Source: Anaerolineaceae bacterium UBA5224 (lineage in GTDB: Bacteria; Chloroflexota; Anaerolineae; Anaerolineales; Anaerolineaceae). From it: a DNA stretch of 12,055 nt. The position numbers and the translations under genes were made by a program. The stretch is from NCBI GenBank assembly GCA_002409365.1, contig DHUW01000098.1, positions 1 through 12,055 on the forward strand. The letters are read 5' to 3'. Shown here piece by piece: positions 1 through 6,912 of the stretch (positions are counted from its first letter, which is position 1; each line of letters starts with the position of its first letter). The notes under the pieces are model-generated. The model was given only the letters and a program-made list of their open reading frames with translations. It was not told the origin of the DNA and searched no databases.

Positions 1-716
1 GTGTAAACCAGGGCGTCGTTGCCGCTGAGGGCAAAGCTTAGCCCATCAGGGTTGATATAGGCAGAGGAAACCGGAAGTTCGATGCTCAGTTCGGGTGGAT
101 CTTCGCTTTCGCCTTCGAAAACCAGCATCAATTCACCATCACTGTCGTTGCGCATAGCCAAACGGGTAATGCCAGAGTCGGGTTCCAGCTCAAGCTGAGA
201 GAGCAGTTCGTTCAAATCATCCGGAATCAGCAGACAGTGGGCGATGGGCAAAACCTCATTCGAAGCCGCCTTTTTGAAACCCAGCCTCAAGGTTCCCTTG
301 TTCTCGGCGGACTCTGCTGGATGGAACTGCGCCTGGTTGCGGTAACCAAAGGGGAGTGGAGAAGGCGTAATTGCCAGATTTGGCAGGGCAGTAAATTTGC
401 CAATGCGCTGGAGCTGATCGATAACCAGGTCTTTTTTCAACTCAAGCTGCTGCTTGTAAAGTAGATGCTGGTAATGACAGCCGCCACAAACTCCAAAATA
501 AGGGCAGGGCGCCGGGATACGGTTCGGGGATTCATTGAGTAGCCTGACCACTTGTCCGCGGGCAAAACGATCTTTGGATTCCGTGATCACGATTTCCGCG
601 GTTTCTCCCGGCAGAACGAAGGGTACAAAAACTGCCCGACCATCTGCCAACCTGCCCAGGCAATCTCCGCCAAAAACCATTTTGTCGAATTTAACCAATT
701 GAATTTCTCTATCCAT
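1..716 (-). CDS. TRAM-domain 23S rRNA/tRNA uracil-C5-methyltransferase, RlmD/TrmA family (partial, C-terminus beyond left edge)
   Basis: This open frame runs from ATG at 716 leftward off the window, giving 238 visible residues. The family uses SAM to methylate C5 of a uridine in 23S rRNA or tRNA in the cytoplasm. Residues 1-62 look like a TRAM RNA-binding domain: a small beta-barrel with a Gly-rich GGDCLGR turn and a VPFVLPGE segment. A cysteine cluster follows at C71, C77 and C80 (CPYFGVCGGC), with a later C161 in AHC. This matches the C-x5-C-x2-C...C arrangement that binds the 4Fe-4S cluster in RlmD (RumA). GYRNQAQFH near residue 124 fits the start of the family's central domain. The SAM-binding domain and catalytic Cys lie outside the window, so the exact target base (RlmD, RlmC or TrmA-like) cannot be decided. 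The start is supported by GGAGA at 723-727, six bases upstream. The gene is divergent from the PFOR gene. Confidence 0.88.
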   Translation of the reverse strand, partial: MDREIQLVKFDKMVFGGDCLGRLADGRAVFVPFVLPGETAEIVITESKDRFARGQVVRLLNESPNRIPAPCPYFGVCGGCHYQHLLYKQQLELKKDLVIDQLQRIGKFTALPNLAITPSPLPFGYRNQAQFHPAESAENKGTLRLGFKKAASNEVLPIAHCLLIPDDLNELLSQLELEPDSGITRLAMRNDSDGELMLVFEGESEDPPELSIELPVSSAYINPDGLSFALSGNDALVY

Positions 717-837
717 TTTGTATCTCCATTAAAATTCTACTCCATGTATTGACCCAGTCTGCAATATGCCAAAATGAAAGCCTCACCAGCTATTTAGTCC
801 TGCCCGGTTTCGCGTTATGGGTTACAATATGGATTAG

Positions 838-861
838 AAGTTTCCAAGAGATTGGAAGCTT
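838..861. promoter_or_regulatory. 24-nt dyad / potential GAGA-loop hairpin upstream of the PFOR gene
   Basis: The arms at 838-847 and 852-861 are complementary over 10 positions with one exception (T841 opposite G858, a G·U wobble in RNA). The core TTCCAA-GAGA-TTGGAA is a perfect 16-bp palindrome. As RNA it would form a 10-bp stem closed by a GNRA-type GAGA loop; as DNA it has the size of a dimeric repressor operator. It sits 56 bp before the PFOR start. A -10-like TACAAT at 823-828 has no recognisable -35, so whether the dyad overlaps a promoter or lies in the leader is unresolved. No strong T-tract follows and the flanking genes diverge, so a terminator role is unlikely. Confidence 0.5.
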
Positions 862-916
862 AATTTTGCTGTGTTAAAAGAGAAATAGTCCTATTACACA
901 AAACAGGAGAAAACAT

Positions 917-3900
917 ATGGAACGTGAAATGGTAATGACTGATGCCAATGAGGCAACCGCTCATGTGGCATACAGGCTTAACGAAGTAATTGCCATCTAC
1001 CCCATCACCCCTTCATCGGGCATGGGTGAGTATGCTGACCAATGGGCAGCAGAAGGCAAACCGAACATCTGGGGAACTGTCCCTACTGTGATCGAAATGC
1101 AGTCTGAAGGTGGTGCAGCTGGTGCAGTGCACGGTGCTCTGCAAGCTGGTTCACTTTCGACAACATTTACTGCATCACAGGGGCTCTTGCTGATGATCCC
1201 AAACATGTACAAAATTGCGGGCGAATTGACCCCGGCAGTTTTCCATGTATCTGCCCGCTCGTTAGCTGCCCAGGCATTGTCCATTTTCGGAGATCAGTCT
1301 GATGTCATGGCAGTTCGCCAGACCGGCTGGGGCATGCTTGCCAGCAACTCTCCACAGGAAGCCCAGGATATTGCCCTTATCGCGACTGCTTCCACTTTGC
1401 GAGCCCGCGTTCCTTTTGTTCACTTTTTCGATGGTTTCCGCACTTCTCATGAGATCAATAAGATCGAACGTTTGACCGATGATGACCTGCGTGAAATGAT
1501 CAATGATGATATGATCCAGGCTCACCGTGCCCGCGCTCTTTCACCAGACCATCCCTTTATTCGCGGTACCGCTCAGAACCCTGACACCTATTTCCAGGGC
1601 CGGGAGACTGTCAACCGCTACTATCCTGAAGCAATTCGCATCGTCCAGGAAGAGATGGATCGTTTCGCCGATTTGACCGGTCGCCAATATAACCTGGTTG
1701 AGTATTACGGCGCCCCGAATGCTGACCGTGTTGTTGTGATCATGGGCTCGGGTGCTGAAACTGCCGCGGAAGTCGCTAAATATTTGAACGAACGTGGCGA
1801 AAAAGTTGGTGTGATTGTTGTCAGACTGTATCGCCCCTTCCCAGTTCAGCAATTTGTAGAAGCCATCCCGGCAACCGTGCAGAAAGTGGCTGTCCTCGAC
1901 CGCACCAAAGAACCCGGTTCAATTGGCGAACCACTTTACCAGGATGTCATCAACGCTCTGAACAGTGGTGTGAACGACGGCAGCATTGCCTGTGCTACTA
2001 TGCCCTATGTGACTGGTGGACGTTATGGTCTTTCTTCGAAAGATTTCACTCCTGCTATGGTCAAAGGCGTTTTCGACGATCTTGCAAAAGATCAACCCAA
2101 GCCACACTTTACGATTGGTATTGAAGACGATGTCACAAACCTGAGTCTTGACTATGACCCCAGTTTCGAAATTCTGCCTGACAGCGTCATCCAGGCGCTG
2201 TTCTTTGGTTTGGGTTCTGATGGTACTGTTGGTGCCAATAAGAACTCGATCAAAATTATTGGTGAAGAAACCCCCAACTACGCCCAGGGTTACTTCGAGT
2301 ACGACTCGAAAAAGTCCGGCGGCGTAACGGTATCGCACCTGCGCTTTGGACCTCAGCCAATCCGCGCTCCTTACTTTATTTCCGCCGGTGAAGCCAACTT
2401 CCTCGCCTGCCACCAGGTCAGTTTTGTCGATCGTTTCGATCTGCTGCAATACTCCCGACCCGGGTCTGTTTTCTTGCTTAACACAACTGCATCGACAGAA
2501 GAGGTCTGGAATACCTTGCCAATCGAAATGCAGAAAGACATGATCGCCAAGAAGATCCAGTTCTACGTAATTGACGCCTACAAAGTTGCCGAAGCTACAG
2601 GCATGGGAAACCGTATTAACACAATTATGCAGACTGCTTTCTTTGCTATCAGCGGTGTTTTGCCCCGCGACGAAGCTATCGCGGCAATCAAACATTCGAT
2701 TGAAAAGACCTATGGTAAAAAAGGCGAGAAAGTTGTTCAGAAGAACTTCAACGCTGTTGACCAATCTGTAGCAAATCTGTATAAGGTCGATTACCCGCAG
2801 GAAGTCACCAGCCAGCATCATCGCCGCCAGCCTGTCCCTGAAAATGCCCCTGTGTTTGTCAAGGAAGTGCTTGGTGAAATGATCGCCCGTAATGGCGATA
2901 AAATCCCTGTGAGCAAATTGCCCGATGATGGCACCTATCCTTCTGCTACGACCCGCTGGGAAAAGCGCAATATTGCTCTTGAGATCCCCATCTGGGAACC
3001 TGAACTGTGTATCCAATGCGGTCGCTGTTCGTTTGTTTGCCCGCATGCCACCATCCGCAACAAGGTTTATCCGACTGCTTTGCTTGAAAATGCACCGGAA
3101 ACTTTCAAGAGCAAACCCTCAAACTTCCGTGAATGGAAAGAAGGCTATTCCTGGACTGTCCAGGTTGCGCCGGAAGATTGTGTTGGCTGCGGATTGTGCG
3201 TAGAAAACTGCCCCGGGAAAGACAAGAATAATCCAGGACGACATGCCATTAATATGGGCTCTCAACCTCCCATCCGGGAATCTGAAGCCAAGAACTGGGA
3301 ATTCTTCCTGAACCTGCCCTTGTTACCTCGTGAGGAAGTCAAAGCGACCAATATCAAGAACTCTCAACAACTTGAACCACTGTTTGAGTTCTCAGGTGCT
3401 TGTGGCGGTTGTGGTGAGACTCCATACATCAAACTGGCAACCCAACTCTTCGGCGATCGCATGGTAGTCGCCAATGCAACCGGTTGTTCCTCTATTTATG
3501 GCGGCAACCAACCTACAACTCCTTGGGCTGTGGGGCAAAAGGGCAAGGGACCTGCCTGGTCCAACTCCTTGTTTGAAGACAACGCCGAATTCGGTTTGGG
3601 CATGCGCCTGTCTGTTGACAAATCAACAGAAATGGCCCGCGAATTGGTTACGAAACATACCGATTTCATCGGAAAAGATCTCGCAGAAGCCCTGCTAAAT
3701 GCTGATCAGAGCGACGAAACGGGTATCAACGAGCAGCGCAAACGCGTAAACCAACTGAAGAGCATCCTCTCCGGATCCACTTACAATGAACTCGTTCGCC
3801 TGAATGACATTGCCGATTACCTGGTCAAAAAGAGTGTTTGGATCATCGGCGGTGATGGCTGGGCTTATGACATCGGTTACGGAGGTTTGGACCATGTATT

Positions 3901-4729
3901 AGCCTCCGGGAAAAACGTCAATGTCCTGGTGCTGGACACCGAAGTCTACTCTAACACCGGTGGTCAGAGCTCCAAGTCAACCCCGCTCGGTGCTGTTGCC
4001 AAATTTGCAGCTAATGGTAAAGAACTCCCCAAGAAAGACCTGGGCAGAATTGCCATGACCTATGGGAATATCTATGTCGCCCGTGTCGCCATGGGTGCCA
4101 GTGATGCTCAAACCCTGAAAGCTTTCAACGAAGCAGAATCTTATGACGGTCCTTCTTTGATCATTGCTTATGCTCACTGTATCAACCAAGGTTTCGACAT
4201 GAAGACAGGTCTCGTTCAGCAAAAACTGGCTGTGAACTCAGGCGCCTGGGTGCTTTATCGATACGACCCACGCCTGATGGCGGAAGGCAAAAATCCTTTA
4301 CAACTTGACTCGAAGCAACCTACCATCAAAGTTGCAGACTATGCGTACAACGAAAATCGCTATCGCATGCTCTTGAACCAGGATGAAGAACGTGCTGAAG
4401 AACTTATGAAGAAGGCTCAAATCGATGCCGAACGTCGATGGACTCTCTATTCACAGATGGCCAACCTCGATTATTCGAGCTATAAACTTAACCTGATCGA
4501 TGGTGTGCCTGTGGCAGATACTACGACCACTGCCGAATCGTCAGAAGGTTGGGCTGGTCCCAAGGCTTCTACTCCCCAGGCAGAAGCATTCTTCGAAGCA
4601 GCGACAAAGGAACCCACCAGTGACCCAAAGATGGATCCCCAGAAACCGCCTGAGATGAATAAAGCTGCAGAAAAGGCTGACGAAGAGCTGAAAAGCACGA
4701 AACAAAATAAGTCAAGCTCAAAAATTTAA
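917..4729 (+). CDS. nifJ: Pyruvate:ferredoxin (flavodoxin) oxidoreductase, single-chain
   Basis: PFOR is a cytoplasmic enzyme that oxidatively decarboxylates pyruvate with CoA to acetyl-CoA and CO2, reducing ferredoxin or flavodoxin. The 1270-residue frame has the full domain order. The N-terminal TPP-pyrimidine domain has YPITPSS (28-34), E64 and R114. A gamma-type domain has GLGSDGTVG near 431-439. A two-cluster ferredoxin domain has C698/C701/C704/C708 and C755/C758/C761/C765. The C-terminal TPP-diphosphate domain has GDGWAYD (979-985) and SNTGGQ with N1013. The proximal-cluster cysteines are C829, C832, C857 and C1088. From memory of the Desulfovibrio africanus enzyme, T31, E64, R114 and N996 are active-site residues, and all have counterparts here (the C-terminal half is offset by about 17). 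It should therefore be active. The start follows AGGAGA at 905-910, spaced six bases. It appears monocistronic, with its own terminator. The last ~78 residues are a Pro/Lys/Glu/Thr-rich tail beyond the conserved core. Confidence 0.97.
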   Translation: MEREMVMTDANEATAHVAYRLNEVIAIYPITPSSGMGEYADQWAAEGKPNIWGTVPTVIEMQSEGGAAGAVHGALQAGSLSTTFTASQGLLLMIPNMYKIAGELTPAVFHVSARSLAAQALSIFGDQSDVMAVRQTGWGMLASNSPQEAQDIALIATASTLRARVPFVHFFDGFRTSHEINKIERLTDDDLREMINDDMIQAHRARALSPDHPFIRGTAQNPDTYFQGRETVNRYYPEAIRIVQEEMDRFADLTGRQYNLVEYYGAPNADRVVVIMGSGAETAAEVAKYLNERGEKVGVIVVRLYRPFPVQQFVEAIPATVQKVAVLDRTKEPGSIGEPLYQDVINALNSGVNDGSIACATMPYVTGGRYGLSSKDFTPAMVKGVFDDLAKDQPKPHFTIGIEDDVTNLSLDYDPSFEILPDSVIQALFFGLGSDGTVGANKNSIKIIGEETPNYAQGYFEYDSKKSGGVTVSHLRFGPQPIRAPYFISAGEANFLACHQVSFVDRFDLLQYSRPGSVFLLNTTASTEEVWNTLPIEMQKDMIAKKIQFYVIDAYKVAEATGMGNRINTIMQTAFFAISGVLPRDEAIAAIKHSIEKTYGKKGEKVVQKNFNAVDQSVANLYKVDYPQEVTSQHHRRQPVPENAPVFVKEVLGEMIARNGDKIPVSKLPDDGTYPSATTRWEKRNIALEIPIWEPELCIQCGRCSFVCPHATIRNKVYPTALLENAPETFKSKPSNFREWKEGYSWTVQVAPEDCVGCGLCVENCPGKDKNNPGRHAINMGSQPPIRESEAKNWEFFLNLPLLPREEVKATNIKNSQQLEPLFEFSGACGGCGETPYIKLATQLFGDRMVVANATGCSSIYGGNQPTTPWAVGQKGKGPAWSNSLFEDNAEFGLGMRLSVDKSTEMARELVTKHTDFIGKDLAEALLNADQSDETGINEQRKRVNQLKSILSGSTYNELVRLNDIADYLVKKSVWIIGGDGWAYDIGYGGLDHVLASGKNVNVLVLDTEVYSNTGGQSSKSTPLGAVAKFAANGKELPKKDLGRIAMTYGNIYVARVAMGASDAQTLKAFNEAESYDGPSLIIAYAHCINQGFDMKTGLVQQKLAVNSGAWVLYRYDPRLMAEGKNPLQLDSKQPTIKVADYAYNENRYRMLLNQDEERAEELMKKAQIDAERRWTLYSQMANLDYSSYKLNLIDGVPVADTTTTAESSEGWAGPKASTPQAEAFFEAATKEPTSDPKMDPQKPPEMNKAAEKADEELKSTKQNKSSSKI

Positions 4730-4751
4730 CGTCAGAATTGATCAATAGAGT

Positions 4752-4781
4752 AGAAAGGGAGATCGCAAGGTCTCCCTTTCT
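4752..4781 (+). terminator. Rho-independent terminator of the PFOR gene
   Basis: A perfect 11-bp stem pairs 4752-4762 with 4771-4781 (AGAAAGGGAGA with its complement). It can extend inward by a wobble and a C-G pair to a GCAA tetraloop at 4765-4768. The 3' arm runs into a short T-rich stretch (TTTCTTTGTAT). It starts 22 bp after the PFOR stop codon. Confidence 0.88.
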
Positions 4782-4795
4782 TTGTATCCCTCGCC

Positions 4796-4825
4796 AGTCA
4801 TTACAAACGGTTTTGTGACATGACT
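4796..4825 (+). terminator. Second stem-loop, possible weak tandem terminator or operator
   Basis: Outer arms AGTCAT (4796-4801) and ATGACT (4820-4825) are perfectly complementary. Inner arms ACAAA (4803-4807) and TTTGT (4812-4816) pair across a CGGT loop, with a T4802·G4817 wobble and a two-base bulge (AC, 4818-4819). A TTTT run overlaps and follows the 3' arm (4825-4828). It lies between the first PFOR terminator and the dnaG promoter candidate. The stem is AT-rich and bulged, so it may be a backup terminator, a protein site at the dnaG promoter, or chance. Confidence 0.35.
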
Positions 4826-4837
4826 TTTAGGTTTGTT

Positions 4838-4866
4838 TTGTGAGCCTTGGCATTCCACTCTACAAT
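4838..4866 (+). promoter_or_regulatory. Candidate sigma-70 promoter for dnaG
   Basis: TTGTGA (4838-4843, 4 of 6 to TTGACA) and TACAAT (4861-4866, 5 of 6 to TATAAT) are separated by exactly 17 bp. The predicted transcription start near 4873 would leave a leader of about 70 nt before the dnaG start. It lies downstream of the PFOR terminator, where a new transcript is needed. Assigned by consensus only. Confidence 0.5.
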
Positions 4867-4941
4867 TACGCTCATGTAGATGAATTCCCCTGCCATCTAA
4901 GGTAAAATTGAATATGCTCTTATCCATAAGATCGGGAAACC

Positions 4942-6912
4942 ATGACAGTAGTTGAAGATATCAAACAACGCATAGACCTGGTTGATGTAGTTAGTCAGAC
5001 CGTGAAACTCAAACGCACCGGTAAAAACTATATCGGGTTCTGCCCTTTTCACAGCAATACTAAAACACCGGCTTTTGTCGTCTTTCCGGATTCCCAAACC
5101 TGGCGTTGCTTTGGGCAGTGCAACGAGGGCGGCGATCTTTTTGGCTACGTGATGAAACGCGATAATCTCGATTTCCAGGAAACTCTGAAGCAACTTGCCG
5201 ATAAAGCCGGGGTGACACTCAAACCTCAAACACAAGCAGATAAAAAACAGGACCAGGAACGCGATATCCTGCTCGACATCATGGAGGCATCTGTGGCTTT
5301 CTACCGCCAGCAGATGCTGGAAACCATACCTGGTAAGAAAGCGCTTGATTATCTGCATCAGCGCGGGTTGACCGATGAGACCATTAAGATATGGGGTTTG
5401 GGCTACGCACCGGATGGTTGGAGCCATCTGCTCGATCACCTGCTTGCCAAGGGCTACACTCGAGAACTGATCCTGCAAGCCGGAATGCTCTCCCAGGGTG
5501 ATGACGGTCGCGTTTATGACCGTTTCCGGGACAGGCTGATGTTTCCGATCCGAAGTATGTATGGAAAAATGGCTGGATTCGGTGGACGGGTGTTGAACCC
5601 GAATGATGTCCCGAAATATCTCAACTCACCGGCAACAGAATTATTTGACAAGGGTCGGCTGCTCTATGGTCTTGACCAGGCACGTGCCACTATGCGGACA
5701 GAGTCGCAGGCTGTGATCGTGGAAGGCTACATGGATGTGATCGGTCTGCACCAGGCTGGCTTCACCAATGCAGTTTCACCCATGGGTACTGCCCTTACCG
5801 AAGCCCACTTTCAATTGATCAAGAAGTTGACTTCCAACATCATCCTTGCACTCGACCCGGATGCAGCAGGGCAGAACGCCACACTGAGGGGGCTCGAAAC
5901 CGCCCGAAAAGCCATGGACCAGGGTGAGCAACTCGATTTTAATTCGCGCGGCTTGCTGAGAATTGAACGATATCTCAAAGCAGACATCAGGGTAACGACC
6001 TTACCGGAAGGCAAAGACCCAGATGAGGTTGTGCTGGACAACCCTGACGCCTGGAAAAAAATCGTTGCTGAAGCGAAACCAGTAGTTAGCCATGTGATGG
6101 ATAACCTCGCAGAAGGGCAGGATTTAGCTGATCCGAAGGTGAAACGTACGATTGCGGAGCAAGTCTTACCGCTGATCGAGGATGTTGGCAGTGCCGTTGA
6201 ACGGGAAGCTTACCGCCAGCGTCTGTCATCTTTGATTCGCGTGGATGTTCGCAGTCTCCAAATGAAAGCTTCCATAGTCTCACATGACCGACGCAAGCGC
6301 AGCCGAACTCCTGAGGAGCAAGCAGATGTTAACCTCAGGCAGTCGATCAATCTCGCTGCAAAAAATCGCCCGTTGGAAGAGTTCACCCTCAAATACCTGG
6401 TACTCGCTCCCGAATCCCTCTACCTGATCGACCGCTTTTTAGCGCAGTTTGACCTGGAAGCACTTAACCTGGAAGATTTCCAGGAAGGGGATATGAAACA
6501 TCTCCTTACACTGGTTAAAGAGAGCCTCTTCCAGACTGAATATGAAAGCTCTGATTTTGTTGAAATGAATTTAGGCGATGAATTCGAGCTGCCCCAGATT
6601 TCACCCGCAGAAGAACAATCACTCACTGATGCGCAATCGAAATTGTTCAAAGACCGATTGCGGAGCATCTTGCGCCTTCGCAAAAACCATATTGAAGACC
6701 GTTTGCGGGATATCCACTATCTGCAGAATGAAACTGAAGAAAAAACTTATTCCAGCGAAGAAGCAAACTTGCTATACCTCGATTTGATCGAGAACCGTCG
6801 AAAGGTCGACCAGGCGATGATCAGTCCTGAATCTGGCGGCTCAGGTAAAGTTCGGAATATTCCGGGTATTTATTCTACCGGCAGGAGATATGATGGTTCC
6901 AACGAAAAATGA
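4942..6912 (+). CDS. dnaG: DNA primase DnaG
   Basis: DnaG synthesises RNA primers at the replication fork in association with the replicative helicase DnaB. The 656-residue frame starts with a CHC2 zinc-binding domain (C34, H37, C56, C60). The RNA polymerase core follows, with RDRLMFPI and GFGGRVL near 195-215 and a YLNSP segment. The TOPRIM fold carries EGYMD (261-265) and DPDAAG (305-310), the acidic metal-binding residues. LPEGKDPDEVV (354-364) follows, and the C-terminal third is probably the helicase-interaction region, with little recognisable sequence. It is somewhat longer than the usual ~600 residues. Two oddities are a CxxxC rather than the usual CxxC in the zinc site and an extra stretch near 327-347 inside TOPRIM. 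The ribosome site before the ATG is weak (GGGA at 4934-4937). The 3' end overlaps the following sigma gene by 20 bp. Confidence 0.97.
   Translation: MTVVEDIKQRIDLVDVVSQTVKLKRTGKNYIGFCPFHSNTKTPAFVVFPDSQTWRCFGQCNEGGDLFGYVMKRDNLDFQETLKQLADKAGVTLKPQTQADKKQDQERDILLDIMEASVAFYRQQMLETIPGKKALDYLHQRGLTDETIKIWGLGYAPDGWSHLLDHLLAKGYTRELILQAGMLSQGDDGRVYDRFRDRLMFPIRSMYGKMAGFGGRVLNPNDVPKYLNSPATELFDKGRLLYGLDQARATMRTESQAVIVEGYMDVIGLHQAGFTNAVSPMGTALTEAHFQLIKKLTSNIILALDPDAAGQNATLRGLETARKAMDQGEQLDFNSRGLLRIERYLKADIRVTTLPEGKDPDEVVLDNPDAWKKIVAEAKPVVSHVMDNLAEGQDLADPKVKRTIAEQVLPLIEDVGSAVEREAYRQRLSSLIRVDVRSLQMKASIVSHDRRKRSRTPEEQADVNLRQSINLAAKNRPLEEFTLKYLVLAPESLYLIDRFLAQFDLEALNLEDFQEGDMKHLLTLVKESLFQTEYESSDFVEMNLGDEFELPQISPAEEQSLTDAQSKLFKDRLRSILRLRKNHIEDRLRDIHYLQNETEEKTYSSEEANLLYLDLIENRRKVDQAMISPESGGSGKVRNIPGIYSTGRRYDGSNEK
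6883..6888 (+). promoter_or_regulatory. Ribosome binding site that decides the sigma-factor start
   Basis: AGGAGA lies inside the end of dnaG. Two consecutive ATG codons follow, at 6890 and 6893. The first would leave only one or two bases between this site and the start, whereas the second leaves four or five. I therefore take 6893 as the likelier start. Confidence 0.65.

Noticed and set aside
734..772. Possible minus-strand promoter for the methyltransferase (TAGAAT as -10, TTGCAG or TTGGCA as -35)
   Set aside because: Spacings of 19 and 27 bp are poor, and the predicted start would fall on the ribosome binding site.
823..828. TACAAT as the -10 box of the PFOR promoter
   Set aside because: No -35-like hexamer or extended -10 TG at the right distance; mentioned with the dyad but not called as a promoter.
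1919..3046. A 375-codon minus-strand open frame inside the PFOR gene
   Set aside because: The plus frame here encodes conserved PFOR domains including its ferredoxin motifs; the minus frame is a by-product of codon bias.
4897..5478. A 193-codon minus-strand open frame over the start of dnaG
   Set aside because: It is antisense to the conserved zinc-binding and core domains of primase and shows no recognisable motif or start site.
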